From JAGWBG01 sp034421095 (GTDB taxonomy: Bacteria > Chloroflexota > Dehalococcoidia > Lucifugimonadales > JAGWBF01), in the NCBI GenBank assembly GCA_034421095.1, contig DAOUKR010000015.1, positions 1 through 64,000 on the forward strand: 64,000 bases of DNA. Reading direction: 5' to 3'. Below are positions 14,882-23,469 of the stretch, piece by piece (the first letter of the stretch is position 1; each line of letters opens with the position of its first letter). The notes below the pieces were generated by a model. The model made no database searches. It saw nothing but the letters and a program-made list of their open reading frames with translations, and was not told where the DNA came from. Both the position numbers and the translations under genes were made by a program.

Positions 14882-15640
14882 GTGTACCTGGTCTATCTGG
14901 GTGAGTCAGGGAATACTGGCACCAGCCTTAATGACCCGAATCAGCCCCATCACGTGTACGTGGGGCTGATGGTCCACGAAGACCAGTGGAACGAGATAAA
15001 AGTGGTGTTCTCCCAGATATGCGACATTTACCTTGGTCGAAGTCTGGGCGAGGCCGGCGCGCCGGCAGAGCTGCAGGCCGCCGATATAGTCCAGGGAAAG
15101 GGCTTCTTCTCCTCCTGGACGAGGGCCAGACGCCTCCAGTTCGTTGACGCCCTCTTGGACATCCTGGTACAGAGGCAAACACCCCTTATTGCCGCCTACG
15201 TGGACAAGCAGGAGTACGCATCCGCCGGACAAGGGGACAATCGGCACCAGGGCCCCTGGGAACCTGCTTTCTCCCGCCTTGTTTTCTCCCTGGACATCTA
15301 CATGGACGAGGTGAACATGGCCCTCATGTCCTCGGCAGAGATGCACAGTGGAGAACTCTGGAAGATAAAGGAACGGGCCGCCATTATCGCCGACCCGGGC
15401 AAAGGCACCGGTCCCCAGTTGATGCAGCAGCTTCTCAAGAGCGAAACGGACCTGCCCACAGGCGCTGTCCTCGAAAATATCCATTTCGTCCGCTCTCAGG
15501 ATTCCCACTGCACCCAGCTGGCCGACATGTGCGCATACTTCCTGAGACGCCAACTCCAGCAACCCTCTCGGCCCAACCCCCAGTACACCGCCCTGGAGGA
15601 GGGCCACGTTCTGCAGGTACTGTACCAGGTGCAGACGTAG
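14882..15640 (+). CDS. DUF3800-family RNase H-fold protein
   Basis: This 252-aa protein starts at GTG 14882 with AGAGGGGG upstream. DUF3800 signatures are visible: YLGESGNTG at the N-terminus (family norm YxDESGN), HHVYVGLMV for the second strand, IIADPGKG in the middle (~residues 160-170), and HCTQLADMCAYFLRRQL near the end, equivalent to the usual S-x-LQLADxxAY. The first Asp is Gly here while the adjacent Glu, the middle Asp and the terminal Asp are kept, so activity is uncertain. Family members occur in phage and defence neighbourhoods as well as alone. Here it sits alone between rplY and fmt, so no role can be inferred from context. Confidence 0.8.
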   Translation: MYLVYLGESGNTGTSLNDPNQPHHVYVGLMVHEDQWNEIKVVFSQICDIYLGRSLGEAGAPAELQAADIVQGKGFFSSWTRARRLQFVDALLDILVQRQTPLIAAYVDKQEYASAGQGDNRHQGPWEPAFSRLVFSLDIYMDEVNMALMSSAEMHSGELWKIKERAAIIADPGKGTGPQLMQQLLKSETDLPTGAVLENIHFVRSQDSHCTQLADMCAYFLRRQLQQPSRPNPQYTALEEGHVLQVLYQVQT

Positions 15641-15648
15641 GTCGCAGG

Positions 15649-16587
15649 TCAGCTTGGCAGCGCCGAGCCGAGAAAGTTCCCGTACCCCCTGACAAACTCC
15701 TCGGAGCTGACGGCGCGCCTGCCCTCCATCTGAAGACTCTTGAGGCCAAGGATACCTCTGCCGGTCACCACTCCCGCGGCAACGTCCCGACAATCAAGGG
15801 GCACCACAAGCCCTGGCTCTCCGGGGACTCCTCCGGCCAGGGGCCTGGCCGACAGTATCTTGAGCAGCTTCCCATTCCAGTAGGTGAACAGGCCAGGCCA
15901 GGGAGTGAAAGCCCGGAGCCTGTGCTCTATCTCTTCGGCGGAAAGGCCCCAGTCGACCTCTCCGTCACCCTTCTCCAGCTTCCTGGTGACGGTGGCAAGG
16001 CTGTCGTTCTGGGGCTGAGGCGTAACCTCGCCCTTCAGCCAGAGAGGAAGGACTTCACTGAGAAGGTCCGCCCCCACACCTAACAAGACGGGAGTGAGGA
16101 TTTCAGTGGTGGTCCCTGAATCTACGGGGACCTGTCTGGCTGCCAAGATGGGGCCTGTGTCCATTCCCTCGTCCAGCAACATTATAGTTGTGCCGGTATA
16201 AGCCTTCCCTTCCAGGATGGCCGTAGCAACCGGAGAAGGACCCCGATATTGGGGCAGCAGAGAGGGATGCACGTTCACACACCCGTAGAGAGGTATGTTC
16301 AGCACCTCAGGGGGCAGAATTCTGCCGTAAGCTGCCACAACAATCACGTCAGGTCTGAGGGAGGCCAATTCGGCCTGTACTTCGGACCGCCTAAAAGACG
16401 ACGGCTGGAACACCCTTATGCCGTGCTCCAAAGCAAGGCTCTTGACCGGCGGAGGTTCGGAGACACGACCTCGACCGCTGGGTCTGTCCGGCTGAGTATA
16501 GACGCCCACTACCCGGAAGTCCGGCGAAAGGAGGGCTTCCAGAACGGGCAGGACGTAGGCAGGGGTGCCCATGAAGACTACACGCAT
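15649..16587 (-). CDS. fmt: Methionyl-tRNA formyltransferase
   Basis: This 312-aa enzyme formylates initiator Met-tRNA using 10-formyl-tetrahydrofolate. It opens with MRVVFMGTPAYVLPVLEAL. The catalytic triad region shows GCVNVHPSLLPQYRGPSPV (Asn and His) and LLDEGMDTGPIL (Asp). The C-terminal tRNA-binding domain contains LRAFTPWPGLFTYWNGKLLK. ATG 16587 was preferred because the family starts MRIVFMGTP and GGGGA is close upstream; an ATG at 16605 with GGGGAG is nearly as good. Length is normal for Fmt. The usual partner def (deformylase) is absent here, and the gene faces away from dnaA across a 278-base AT-rich gap (16588-16865). Confidence 0.95.
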   Translation of the reverse strand: MRVVFMGTPAYVLPVLEALLSPDFRVVGVYTQPDRPSGRGRVSEPPPVKSLALEHGIRVFQPSSFRRSEVQAELASLRPDVIVVAAYGRILPPEVLNIPLYGCVNVHPSLLPQYRGPSPVATAILEGKAYTGTTIMLLDEGMDTGPILAARQVPVDSGTTTEILTPVLLGVGADLLSEVLPLWLKGEVTPQPQNDSLATVTRKLEKGDGEVDWGLSAEEIEHRLRAFTPWPGLFTYWNGKLLKILSARPLAGGVPGEPGLVVPLDCRDVAAGVVTGRGILGLKSLQMEGRRAVSSEEFVRGYGNFLGSALPS

Positions 16588-16865
16588 ATCTTCCCCGTCA
16601 TTCATTCCGCTCCCCTTCTTCGTAATTACCGCCCCTATTTTCGTCATTCCAAGCGTCCCCACCTTGTCTTTCCCAGTGACATCCGAAGCGAGGACTGCCC
16701 ACATGCACTATTGTACTAGAGAAACTCTAATATTTATTTTAGATAATTACTAGAACCGACACAAATATACTGGTGGATGCAAAATTGAGTTCATCGCCCA
16801 TTGCATATACTCCTAAGACCTGCTATTCTCATGGCCTATCAAAACTTTTTCCGGTGGAACACCCC

Positions 16866-18209
16866 ATGGCAGACGCTCGTGCAATAGACACATGGAAGGC
16901 CGTCCTTGGAGACTTGCAGCTTCAAGTAAACCCGTCTACCTACGAGACCTGGCTAAAGGATACCCAGGGAGTCTCCATATCCGATAATCTCCTTGCCGTG
17001 GAAGTGGCCACGCCCTTCGCCATAGAGTGGCTGGAGAGGCGCATGTACCAGAGCATACAGAGCACAGCTCAAAAGATAGCCGGCCGTCCCCTGCAGGTCC
17101 AGTTCCAGGTTAGAAACACAGCGCCAAGCGACAACAGCGAGTCGCCTGTCGCCGATGAACAGAGATCCGCTCACCGCACCATTCAAGCTCCCCAATATAA
17201 GCTCAACGGAAAGTACAATTTCAACAGCTTTGTGGTCGGCCCCTCCAACAGGCTACCATACAACGCAGCCCGGGCTGTTGCCGAAGCCCCGGGACGGAGC
17301 TACAACCCCCTGTTCATTTACTCGGGCGTCGGATTGGGCAAGACCCATCTCCTCCACGCCATCGGCCACATCTGTGTCTCCGAGGGGTTGAGCTTCATAT
17401 ACGTCACATGTGAGCAGTTTACCAACGAGTTCATTACCGCCATAAGGGGTAGAACCACCGAAGACTTTCGCGCCAAATACAGAAGCGTAGAGGTCCTCCT
17501 TATGGATGACATCCAGTTTATCAGTGGAAAGGAACAGACCCAGGAGGGTTTCTTTCACACCTTCAACGACCTGCATAACTCGAACAGGCAGATAGTCCTG
17601 ACTTCGGACCGGCCCCCAAAGGCCCTGGCCTTGCTGGAGGACAGGTTGCGCTCTCGTTTCGAGTGGGGCCTTATCGCCGACGTGCAGCCCCCCGACCTTG
17701 AAACACGCATGGCCATACTCCGAACCAAGGCCGAACAGATGCACCTTGGCTTGGATGACGGTATCACCGAGTTCGTAGCCAAGAAGGTACAGAAAAACGT
17801 CAGAGAGTTGGAAGGGTGCCTCAATCGAGTAGCGGCCCTCGCAAGGCTATCGGGCAGAGACATAACCCTTGAACTGGCCTCCCAGGCTATTGCCGACTTT
17901 ATGCCGGACCTGTCCCGGCGCTCCGCAAGCCCGGACAGAATCATGGAAGAGGTCAACAGAAAGTTCCGCGTCACCAACGATGACCTGATCGGACGAAGCC
18001 GGAAGAAGGGGATCGTGCGAGCGCGGCACGTGGCTATGTACCTTCTGCATGAAGAGCTTGGCATGAAGGACACGGAGATAGGCAGACTGCTGGGCAACAG
18101 AGACCATGCCACCGTCATAAATGCCGTGGGGAAAGTTAACTACGAGATTAACGTGGACCCCCAACTGCGGCAGGACGTTCTGGACATCAAAGAGGCCATC
18201 TTCAGCTAA
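16866..18209 (+). CDS. dnaA: Chromosomal replication initiator protein DnaA
   Basis: This 447-aa AAA+ initiator binds DnaA boxes and opens the origin. Domain I (TWKAVLGDLQLQVNPSTYETW) lies at the start and a short variable domain II follows. Domain III begins with YNFNSFVVGPSNRLPYNAA and has Walker A GVGLGKTHLLHAIG (~residues 152-165), Walker B VLLMDDIQFI (~213) and sensor-type LTSDRPPK. The DNA-binding domain IV shows the family signature RDHATVINAVGK near the C-terminus. ATG 16866 was chosen because domain I begins directly after it; upstream codons to 16773 are not family-like. Two identical TTCGTGGATAAC boxes follow the gene. Confidence 0.97.
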   Translation: MADARAIDTWKAVLGDLQLQVNPSTYETWLKDTQGVSISDNLLAVEVATPFAIEWLERRMYQSIQSTAQKIAGRPLQVQFQVRNTAPSDNSESPVADEQRSAHRTIQAPQYKLNGKYNFNSFVVGPSNRLPYNAARAVAEAPGRSYNPLFIYSGVGLGKTHLLHAIGHICVSEGLSFIYVTCEQFTNEFITAIRGRTTEDFRAKYRSVEVLLMDDIQFISGKEQTQEGFFHTFNDLHNSNRQIVLTSDRPPKALALLEDRLRSRFEWGLIADVQPPDLETRMAILRTKAEQMHLGLDDGITEFVAKKVQKNVRELEGCLNRVAALARLSGRDITLELASQAIADFMPDLSRRSASPDRIMEEVNRKFRVTNDDLIGRSRKKGIVRARHVAMYLLHEELGMKDTEIGRLLGNRDHATVINAVGKVNYEINVDPQLRQDVLDIKEAIFS

Positions 18210-18492
18210 GGCTAACTGCAAATTCGTGGATAACATGCCCTTTTTCGTGGATAACACTTCCCGACGTGTGAAAAACCACACTGAATCTCCGAGACTCAAA
18301 AGTTAGTATACTATTACAAATTCCCCAACTTTCCCACCTAGTCCACTTGTCCACTCCACCATCCACCTTTTCCACGTCAAGACGTGATAGAATGGTGTTG
18401 CAATGCACACCAGCGTAAGAAACATTCACGTGTAGTTATCAACATAATCAACACTGTTATTACTCCTGTTACCCTACATACATATTGACACT
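18210..18492. other. Candidate replication origin (oriC) downstream of dnaA
   Basis: This AT-rich gap between dnaA and obgE holds two identical 12-mers TTCGTGGATAAC at 18223-18234 and 18244-18255, 21 bases apart (two helical turns). Each contains a TTATCCACG-type DnaA box on the minus strand. TTATCAACA at 18436-18444 is a further box-like site, and repeated GTCCAC/TCCACC words lie at 18340-18380. An AT-rich tract (18297-18325) could unwind. Position beside dnaA is the usual one for bacterial origins. Confidence 0.65.
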
Positions 18493-19755
18493 ATGATAGA
18501 TACTGCAAAGATAACTGTAAAAGCAGGCGGCGGCGGAAATGGCTGCATAAGCTTCCGCAGGGAGAAATTTGTCCCTAAAGGCGGCCCAAACGGTGGTGAT
18601 GGCGGAAACGGTGGCAACGTGTACATAGTCGGCGATCCTTCGCTGAACACCCTTCTGCATCTGAAGTACCACAGCACCTGGAGGGCCAAGCGAGCGGCCC
18701 ACGGTGGAAGCAACAAGAAGCGTGGGGCCAACGGTGAGGACGTCCGCATACCCGTACCCATTGGGACCGTGGTCTGGAGGCTGACTGGTGAAAACGGCAG
18801 GGAGGCCCTGGCCGACATATCCGATGGGGAGCCTATGATGGTAGCGCGCGGCGGCTCCGGGGGGTTCGGAAATGCCCGTTTCGCCACACCTACTCACCAG
18901 GAGCCTATACTTGCAGAGAAGGGCGAGGAGGGCGAGGGTGCGACCCTGCTTCTTGAGCTGAAGCTGCTGGCTGACGTGGGAGTCATAGGGCAACCCAACG
19001 CCGGGAAGTCCACCCTGCTGTCCGTATGCTCCGCCGCCAAGCCCAAGATAGCCCCCTACCCGTTCACCACCACCGACCCAGTGCTGGGGGTGGTGTCGTC
19101 GAGAAACAAGGACTTCGTGATGATGGAGGTCCCCGGCCTTATCGAGGGGGCACATAAGGGCATCGGGCTGGGCCACGAGTTCCTTCGCCATGCCGAGCGG
19201 GCCCGCTTGCTCATCCACCTCCTTGACGGCATGTCCGAGGACCCTCTGAGGGATTGGCGCCTCATAAACAGGGAGCTAATCTCCTTCGACATTGCAATGG
19301 GCAAGAAGCCCCAGTTTATAGTGGTAAACAAGATTGACATACCGGAGGTTGCCCAAGCATCTCCATCCCTGCGGGAAGAACTGGAGGCCCAGGGCGTTCC
19401 CGTGTACTTTGTGTCCGCCGCCACCGGAGAAGGCGTGGACGTCCTGCTGGGGAAGGTACTGGAAACGCTGGACGACCTGCCCAAGCAGGACCTGAAAGTG
19501 CGTTCCGGGAGGCCGGCTGCCGTTGTGCCCAGAAGGGAAGAGGCTTTCAGGGTGACTTACGAGAACGGGGCATATCTGGTACATGCGCCCAGGGTGGAGC
19601 GCCTTATTCCCCTTGCCAACATGAAGGACTGGCGGGTGATGGTGCAACTCTGGAGGGAGTTACAGCGGGTTGGCGCTGCCAAGGCCCTGGAAGACATGGG
19701 GGTGCAGCCCGGCGATACTGTGAGAGTTGGTGGCGTGGAGATGGAGTGGTTCTAG
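18493..19755 (+). CDS. obgE: Obg/CgtA GTPase
   Basis: This 420-aa ribosome-associated GTPase acts in 50S assembly and stress control. The glycine-rich Obg fold fills residues 1-155 (VKAGGGGNGCISFRREKF, GGPNGGDGGNGGNVYIVGD). The G domain has G1 GQPNAGKSTLL (~165-175), G2/G3 FTTTDPVLGVV and VPGLIEGAHKGIGLGHEF, and G4 NKID. The C-terminal part (EEAFRVTYENGAYLVHAP ... MGVQPGDTVRVGGVEMEW) is the OCT domain found in Gram-positive and Chloroflexota Obg proteins. It is the first gene of a tightly packed run; nadD starts on the last base of its stop codon. The upstream gap is the candidate origin. Confidence 0.97.
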   Translation: MIDTAKITVKAGGGGNGCISFRREKFVPKGGPNGGDGGNGGNVYIVGDPSLNTLLHLKYHSTWRAKRAAHGGSNKKRGANGEDVRIPVPIGTVVWRLTGENGREALADISDGEPMMVARGGSGGFGNARFATPTHQEPILAEKGEEGEGATLLLELKLLADVGVIGQPNAGKSTLLSVCSAAKPKIAPYPFTTTDPVLGVVSSRNKDFVMMEVPGLIEGAHKGIGLGHEFLRHAERARLLIHLLDGMSEDPLRDWRLINRELISFDIAMGKKPQFIVVNKIDIPEVAQASPSLREELEAQGVPVYFVSAATGEGVDVLLGKVLETLDDLPKQDLKVRSGRPAAVVPRREEAFRVTYENGAYLVHAPRVERLIPLANMKDWRVMVQLWRELQRVGAAKALEDMGVQPGDTVRVGGVEMEWF

Positions 19756-20366
19756 TGGTGAGGGTAGGCATAATCGGAGGGACCTTCGATCCCATCCACG
19801 TCGGACATCTGCTCGTCGCCGAGGACGCACGGGTGAGCATGGAGCTGGAGGAGGTTGTATTTATACCCACGGGCCAACCCTGGATGAAGTCCGGGAGTAC
19901 TCTGTCGCCAGCCCATCATCGTATGAACATGGTGCGTATGGCCATAGCGTCCAACCCCTTCTTTCGAGCGTCTTCTATGGAGATTGACCGGCCAGGTCCT
20001 ACCTACACGGTAGACACGCTTAGAGAGATGCGCCAAGAGCTGGATGGCGAAGATGACCTCTATTTTATCCTGGGAAGCGACTCGTCCGAAAAGTTCCACC
20101 GTTGGAAGGAGCCGGAGGAAATTCTGAGGCTCTGTACCGTTGTGACGGTGCCAAGGCCGGGAAGCCCGGACCATGACCTGAGCGGGATAGACCCGTCGGG
20201 GTCCGGCAAGGTGGTGCTCCTGGAAGGACCGATGGTGGACATAAGCGGCACCGAGATACGCCGTCGCGTGTCCATGGGACTATCGGTGCGCTACCTGGTC
20301 CACGATGAGGTAGAGGATTATATACGCCGATACGGCCTGTATGGAGATGGGGAGATGAGCCAGTGA
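19755..20366 (+). CDS. nadD: Nicotinate-nucleotide adenylyltransferase
   Basis: This 203-aa nucleotidyltransferase makes deamido-NAD from nicotinate mononucleotide and ATP in NAD synthesis. The GGTFDPIHVGHLL motif (phosphate-binding HxGH, ~residues 8-20) and the closing ISGTEIRRRV (variant of ISSTxIR, ~residues 165-174) are both present. SDSSEKFHRWKEPEEIL corresponds to the nicotinate recognition segment. The start GTG at 19755 overlaps the obgE TAG by one base; GTG at 19758 is equally possible. The next gene overlaps its stop by four bases, so obgE-nadD-pyrE-PIN are a compact operon. Obg-nadD adjacency is common in bacteria. Confidence 0.95.
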   Translation: MVRVGIIGGTFDPIHVGHLLVAEDARVSMELEEVVFIPTGQPWMKSGSTLSPAHHRMNMVRMAIASNPFFRASSMEIDRPGPTYTVDTLREMRQELDGEDDLYFILGSDSSEKFHRWKEPEEILRLCTVVTVPRPGSPDHDLSGIDPSGSGKVVLLEGPMVDISGTEIRRRVSMGLSVRYLVHDEVEDYIRRYGLYGDGEMSQ

Positions 20367-21100
20367 CGGAGGGAGAGCGACTCCTTCGCCTCGCCCTGGA
20401 GAGGGGGGCGCTGAGATACGGCGATTTTACCCTATCCTCGGGGCAAAGTAGCAAATACTACTTCGACGGCCGCTTGCTCAGCCTGGACCCCGAGGGGGCA
20501 TACCTCATCGGCAAGGCAATACTCCCCATCCTGAAGGAGGTCGGCGCTCAGGCCATCGGGGGGCCAACCCTGGGGGCGGACCCCATCGTAGCGGCGGTTG
20601 CCCTGATCAGTCATCTGAAGGCCAGCCCTATCCCTGCCTTCATCGTGCGCAAAGATGCCAAGTCCCACGGCACCGGACAGCTTGTGGAAGGCCCTCTGGT
20701 TCCGGGCAGCCGGGTAGCCATAGTGGATGACACGTGTACCACAGGTGCATCCCTGTTCCACGCCATAGAAGCAGCGGAGGCCGCCGGCTGTAGGGTGGTG
20801 AAGGTCATCGCCATCCTGGACCGTCACCAGGGTGGCAGCGAAGAACTGGGGCGCAGGGGCTATGACTTCGCCTCCCTCCTTGCCAGTACGCCCGAAGGCG
20901 AGGTGAGGGTTATGCAGCCCGAATCGGTGGATGCTCCTTCACGGTCGTCCCGGTTCTGGAATCCCCCTACTATCGAGGAACTGGCATTGGAGCAGGGCGT
21001 CCATCCGGTCAAGGACTTGGAACAGGTACTGGGCGGATGGCCCGAGGATGCCGACTTTGAATCATTCCTTGAAGCGATTAGGAACTCGAGAACGGAATGA
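20363..21100 (+). CDS. pyrE: Orotate phosphoribosyltransferase with C-terminal extension
   Basis: This 245-aa enzyme transfers ribose phosphate from PRPP to orotate in UMP synthesis. FTLSSGQSSKYYFDGRLLSL is the family's substrate loop (~residues 22-41). RKDAKSHGTGQLVEG is the flexible catalytic loop, and VAIVDDTCTTGAS (~118-130) is the PRPP-binding motif. A normal PyrE is ~200-210 residues. The extra ~50 (SRSSRFWNPPTIEELALEQG ... DADFESFLEAIRN) form an acidic helical tail of unknown role. GTG 20363 overlaps the nadD stop by four bases. The PIN gene starts inside its stop codon. Confidence 0.92.
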   Translation: MTEGERLLRLALERGALRYGDFTLSSGQSSKYYFDGRLLSLDPEGAYLIGKAILPILKEVGAQAIGGPTLGADPIVAAVALISHLKASPIPAFIVRKDAKSHGTGQLVEGPLVPGSRVAIVDDTCTTGASLFHAIEAAEAAGCRVVKVIAILDRHQGGSEELGRRGYDFASLLASTPEGEVRVMQPESVDAPSRSSRFWNPPTIEELALEQGVHPVKDLEQVLGGWPEDADFESFLEAIRNSRTE

Positions 21101-21525
21101 CAGCGCCGGAGCAGCTAAGCGGGAGGCACATACTTATAGACACGGACGTTTTCTCTTACATTTTCAGGGGTGATTCCAGGGCTGATTTTTTCAGGCCTTA
21201 TATTTTCAATAGGACACTGGCGATTTCCTTCATGTCCGTTGCGGAGTTGTACTATGGGGCATACATAGATGGCTGGGGGGCAGCCCGTATAGTTCGGCTC
21301 GAGGACAGTCTGAAGAGTTATGTTATCCTTCAATATGACTACCCTACCTGCCAACTGTGGGGCCAAGTCAAAGCACAACGACAGGCGCATGGGCATGAAA
21401 TCGGACATGCGGACGCATGGATTGCTGCAACGGCGTTGAGGCATAACTGTGCTCTGGCAACGAACAACACCAGGGATTTCGTTGACATAGAGGGGCTTGT
21501 CCTAATAGGTCCGGGCCTTCCTTGA
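21097..21525 (+). CDS. VapC-like PIN-domain ribonuclease without adjacent antitoxin
   Basis: This 142-aa PIN nuclease has its acidic residues in order: Asp in LIDTDVFSYIF (~residue 15), Glu in MSVAELYYGA (~50), Asp in GHADAWIAATAL (~residue 108) and the closing NNTRDFVDIEG. Single-strand RNA cleavage is the expected activity. Its ATG overlaps the pyrE stop by four bases, so it is translated from the pyrE operon, and no VapB-like gene flanks it. Either the antitoxin is elsewhere, or the protein serves a housekeeping RNA role. The neighbours are core genes, so recent transfer is not obvious apart from somewhat lower GC. Confidence 0.88.
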   Translation: MTAPEQLSGRHILIDTDVFSYIFRGDSRADFFRPYIFNRTLAISFMSVAELYYGAYIDGWGAARIVRLEDSLKSYVILQYDYPTCQLWGQVKAQRQAHGHEIGHADAWIAATALRHNCALATNNTRDFVDIEGLVLIGPGLP

Positions 21526-21589
21526 ATGTTCCTGACTGCCTCAGATACCGGTTGCTAGATTGTAATGATGTTCATGGCAGGAGGAAGTT

Positions 21590-22087
21590 ATGGCGGACTT
21601 GAACTCATTAAACTCAATGGCCGCGTCGGTTGCCGCTCTGCTGAAACAACACCAACAGACGGTTGCAGTGGCCGAGTCCTCTTGTGGAGGGCTGATTTCA
21701 TCAGCCCTGATATCCGTCCCCGGCGCTTCGGCCTACTATCTTGGCGGAGCGGTCGTGTATACAGGCATAGCCCGGCAGGGCCTTCTGGGAGTGGCGGACC
21801 ATGCCATGGGAGATATGAGGGCGAGCACCGAACCCTATGCCATGATGAAGGCTCGTACTGTGCGTGAGTCCCTGGGAACGACCTGGGGCCTGAGCGAGAC
21901 CGGCGCCAGCGGCCCTACGGGGAACCGGTACGGCGACTCCGCAGGCCATGCTTGCATCGCGGTGGCCGGACCCGTTGAGCGCGTCATCACCCTGGAGACG
22001 GGCGATGCGGACCGGGAGGCCAATATGTGGGTGTTTGCCAGGGCGGCGCTGGATATGCTGGAGCAGTGTGTGAGGGAGGCGAACTGA
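21590..22087 (+). CDS. CinA C-terminal-type nicotinamide-nucleotide amidase
   Basis: This 165-aa stand-alone CinA C-domain (PncC-like) hydrolyses nicotinamide mononucleotide to nicotinate mononucleotide and salvages NAD breakdown products. The nucleophile motif is AVAESSCGGLISSALIS (~residues 25-41; the family norm is AESCTGG). VPGASAYYLGGAVVYTG and ETGASGPTG are further signatures. ATG 21590 has AGGAGG seven bases upstream. It sits 64 bases after the PIN gene and shares an NAD theme with nadD three genes upstream, so a functional link is possible but not shown. Confidence 0.88.
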   Translation: MADLNSLNSMAASVAALLKQHQQTVAVAESSCGGLISSALISVPGASAYYLGGAVVYTGIARQGLLGVADHAMGDMRASTEPYAMMKARTVRESLGTTWGLSETGASGPTGNRYGDSAGHACIAVAGPVERVITLETGDADREANMWVFARAALDMLEQCVREAN

Positions 22088-22134
22088 CCACTTATTCCGA
22101 TACTGGGCCGGAATGACGGGTTTTCAGAGGTTTC

Positions 22135-23148
22135 CTAGAACTCGTAGAACATACGCTGAATCTCTTTACGGTCGCGGGTGACGGTGAGGGCCATCATAAG
22201 GAGCACGCGCGCCTTCTGGGGCAACAGGTTATCGCATACTATGAAGCCCAGGTTTTCCTTCTGAGGGGTCATCACCACCCGTCCGGCGGTGGCCCGGGTA
22301 GCCATCACCACGGGGATGCCCTCTGCCACGGCTGCGGCCCCGGCCTCCTGCACCGCTGGAGGGAAAGTGCCACCGCCAAACCCGGCCAGGACCAGCCCGT
22401 AGGACCGGTTCCGGCGCACCGCGTCCACCAGCAGTCCGTCGGAGCCTGCATAGGAGTACACGATGTCTACCCTGGGAAGGGAATCCAGTCCGGAGACATC
22501 GAATGGGGTGTCGGTGGTGTGCTTCCTGGTTGGATTGCGGTAGAAAACCACCTGGCCGTCCGAGTCGGCATATCCCAGAAAGCCCAACTCGTTGGGCCTG
22601 AAGGTCTCCACGCGATAGGTGTTGGCCTTGGTAACATCCCTGGCGCACTGAATCTCGTTGTTGAGCACCGTGAGCACTCCCCTGCCGCCGGCTTCGGGCC
22701 GGGATGCGATACGCACGGCATCCAGAAGGTTGAGGTCTGCGTCGGTGCCTATGGCCGTCGGAGGGCGCATGGCCCCGGTGACCACCACGGGTTTTGAGGA
22801 CTTGACCGTGAGGTGCAGGAAGTAAGCCGTTTCCTCGAGGGTTGCCGTTCCATGTGTGATTGCCACGCCGGTCAGGTCGGCTTCCTCCCGGAATATCCCG
22901 TTGATGCGCTGGGCCATGCGCAGCCATTCCGGGGGGCCTATCGCCGTGCTGCCCACGCTGACGATGTCCTCCGCCTGGACCTCTGCGATGTCGTTCACCT
23001 CTGGGATGCGGGCCAGGGACTCCTGGATGGTAAGATGTCCTCCCACCTCGGGATAGAGGATATAGTCCATGCGGTCAGGTCCGATGCCCGCAATACTGCC
23101 GCCTGTGGCGATGATTCTGACCCTGGGACGTTGGGTCGTCATGTTCAT
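22135..23148 (-). CDS. L-asparaginase, type I/II amidohydrolase family
   Basis: This 337-aa enzyme hydrolyses asparagine to aspartate and ammonia. The first catalytic threonine lies in IIATGGSIAGIGPDR (~residues 9-23). The second motif ITHGTATLEETAYFLHLTV (~95-113) holds the Thr and the acidic partner. VVVTGAMRPPTAIGTDADLNLL (Lys-site region) follows. ATG 23148 is preceded by AAGGAGAT; an ATG two codons on is an alternative. No export signal is present, so it is probably cytoplasmic. The upstream 67-aa membrane protein gene is 22 bases away on the same strand and probably cotranscribed. A glutaminase/asparaginase mixed specificity cannot be excluded. Confidence 0.93.
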   Translation of the reverse strand: MNMTTQRPRVRIIATGGSIAGIGPDRMDYILYPEVGGHLTIQESLARIPEVNDIAEVQAEDIVSVGSTAIGPPEWLRMAQRINGIFREEADLTGVAITHGTATLEETAYFLHLTVKSSKPVVVTGAMRPPTAIGTDADLNLLDAVRIASRPEAGGRGVLTVLNNEIQCARDVTKANTYRVETFRPNELGFLGYADSDGQVVFYRNPTRKHTTDTPFDVSGLDSLPRVDIVYSYAGSDGLLVDAVRRNRSYGLVLAGFGGGTFPPAVQEAGAAAVAEGIPVVMATRATAGRVVMTPQKENLGFIVCDNLLPQKARVLLMMALTVTRDRKEIQRMFYEF

Positions 23149-23170
23149 ATCTCCTTCATTCCAGTTCTCT

Positions 23171-23374
23171 CTATTGTCGCCGTGACACGAAGTAGTGTTC
23201 GACCAGCACCGCGATTGCCAGTACGGCAAGAAGAGTACCCCCGGTAAACCAGCCGGTGACGCCCAGCCTCCACTCCCGCTCTACGATTCCGATGACGAGG
23301 CCAACGATCCCGCAGGCAAAGGCCCCGATCATCATCACCCGGGCCAGTAACAGTCGCCATTCTGCCACACCCAT
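23171..23374 (-). CDS. Small two-helix membrane protein
   Basis: This 67-aa protein has two hydrophobic segments, VMMIGAFACGIVGLVIGIV (~residues 13-31) and GGTLLAVLAIAVLVEHYF (~45-62), joined by a basic loop (EREWRLGVTG). No motif identifies it. The short gap to the asparaginase start suggests a shared transcript, perhaps as a small membrane partner. Real coding is supported by operon position and the clean hydrophobic pattern only. Confidence 0.5.
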   Translation of the reverse strand: MGVAEWRLLLARVMMIGAFACGIVGLVIGIVEREWRLGVTGWFTGGTLLAVLAIAVLVEHYFVSRRQ

Positions 23375-23469
23375 ACTCGCCCCCTGTACCTATAGCAGTA
23401 CTCAAGGTATTGTCGTTTCATACTTTACTCCAGTCCTATCGTCGTGGCAAGGCGAGGGGAGGTCAGGGC

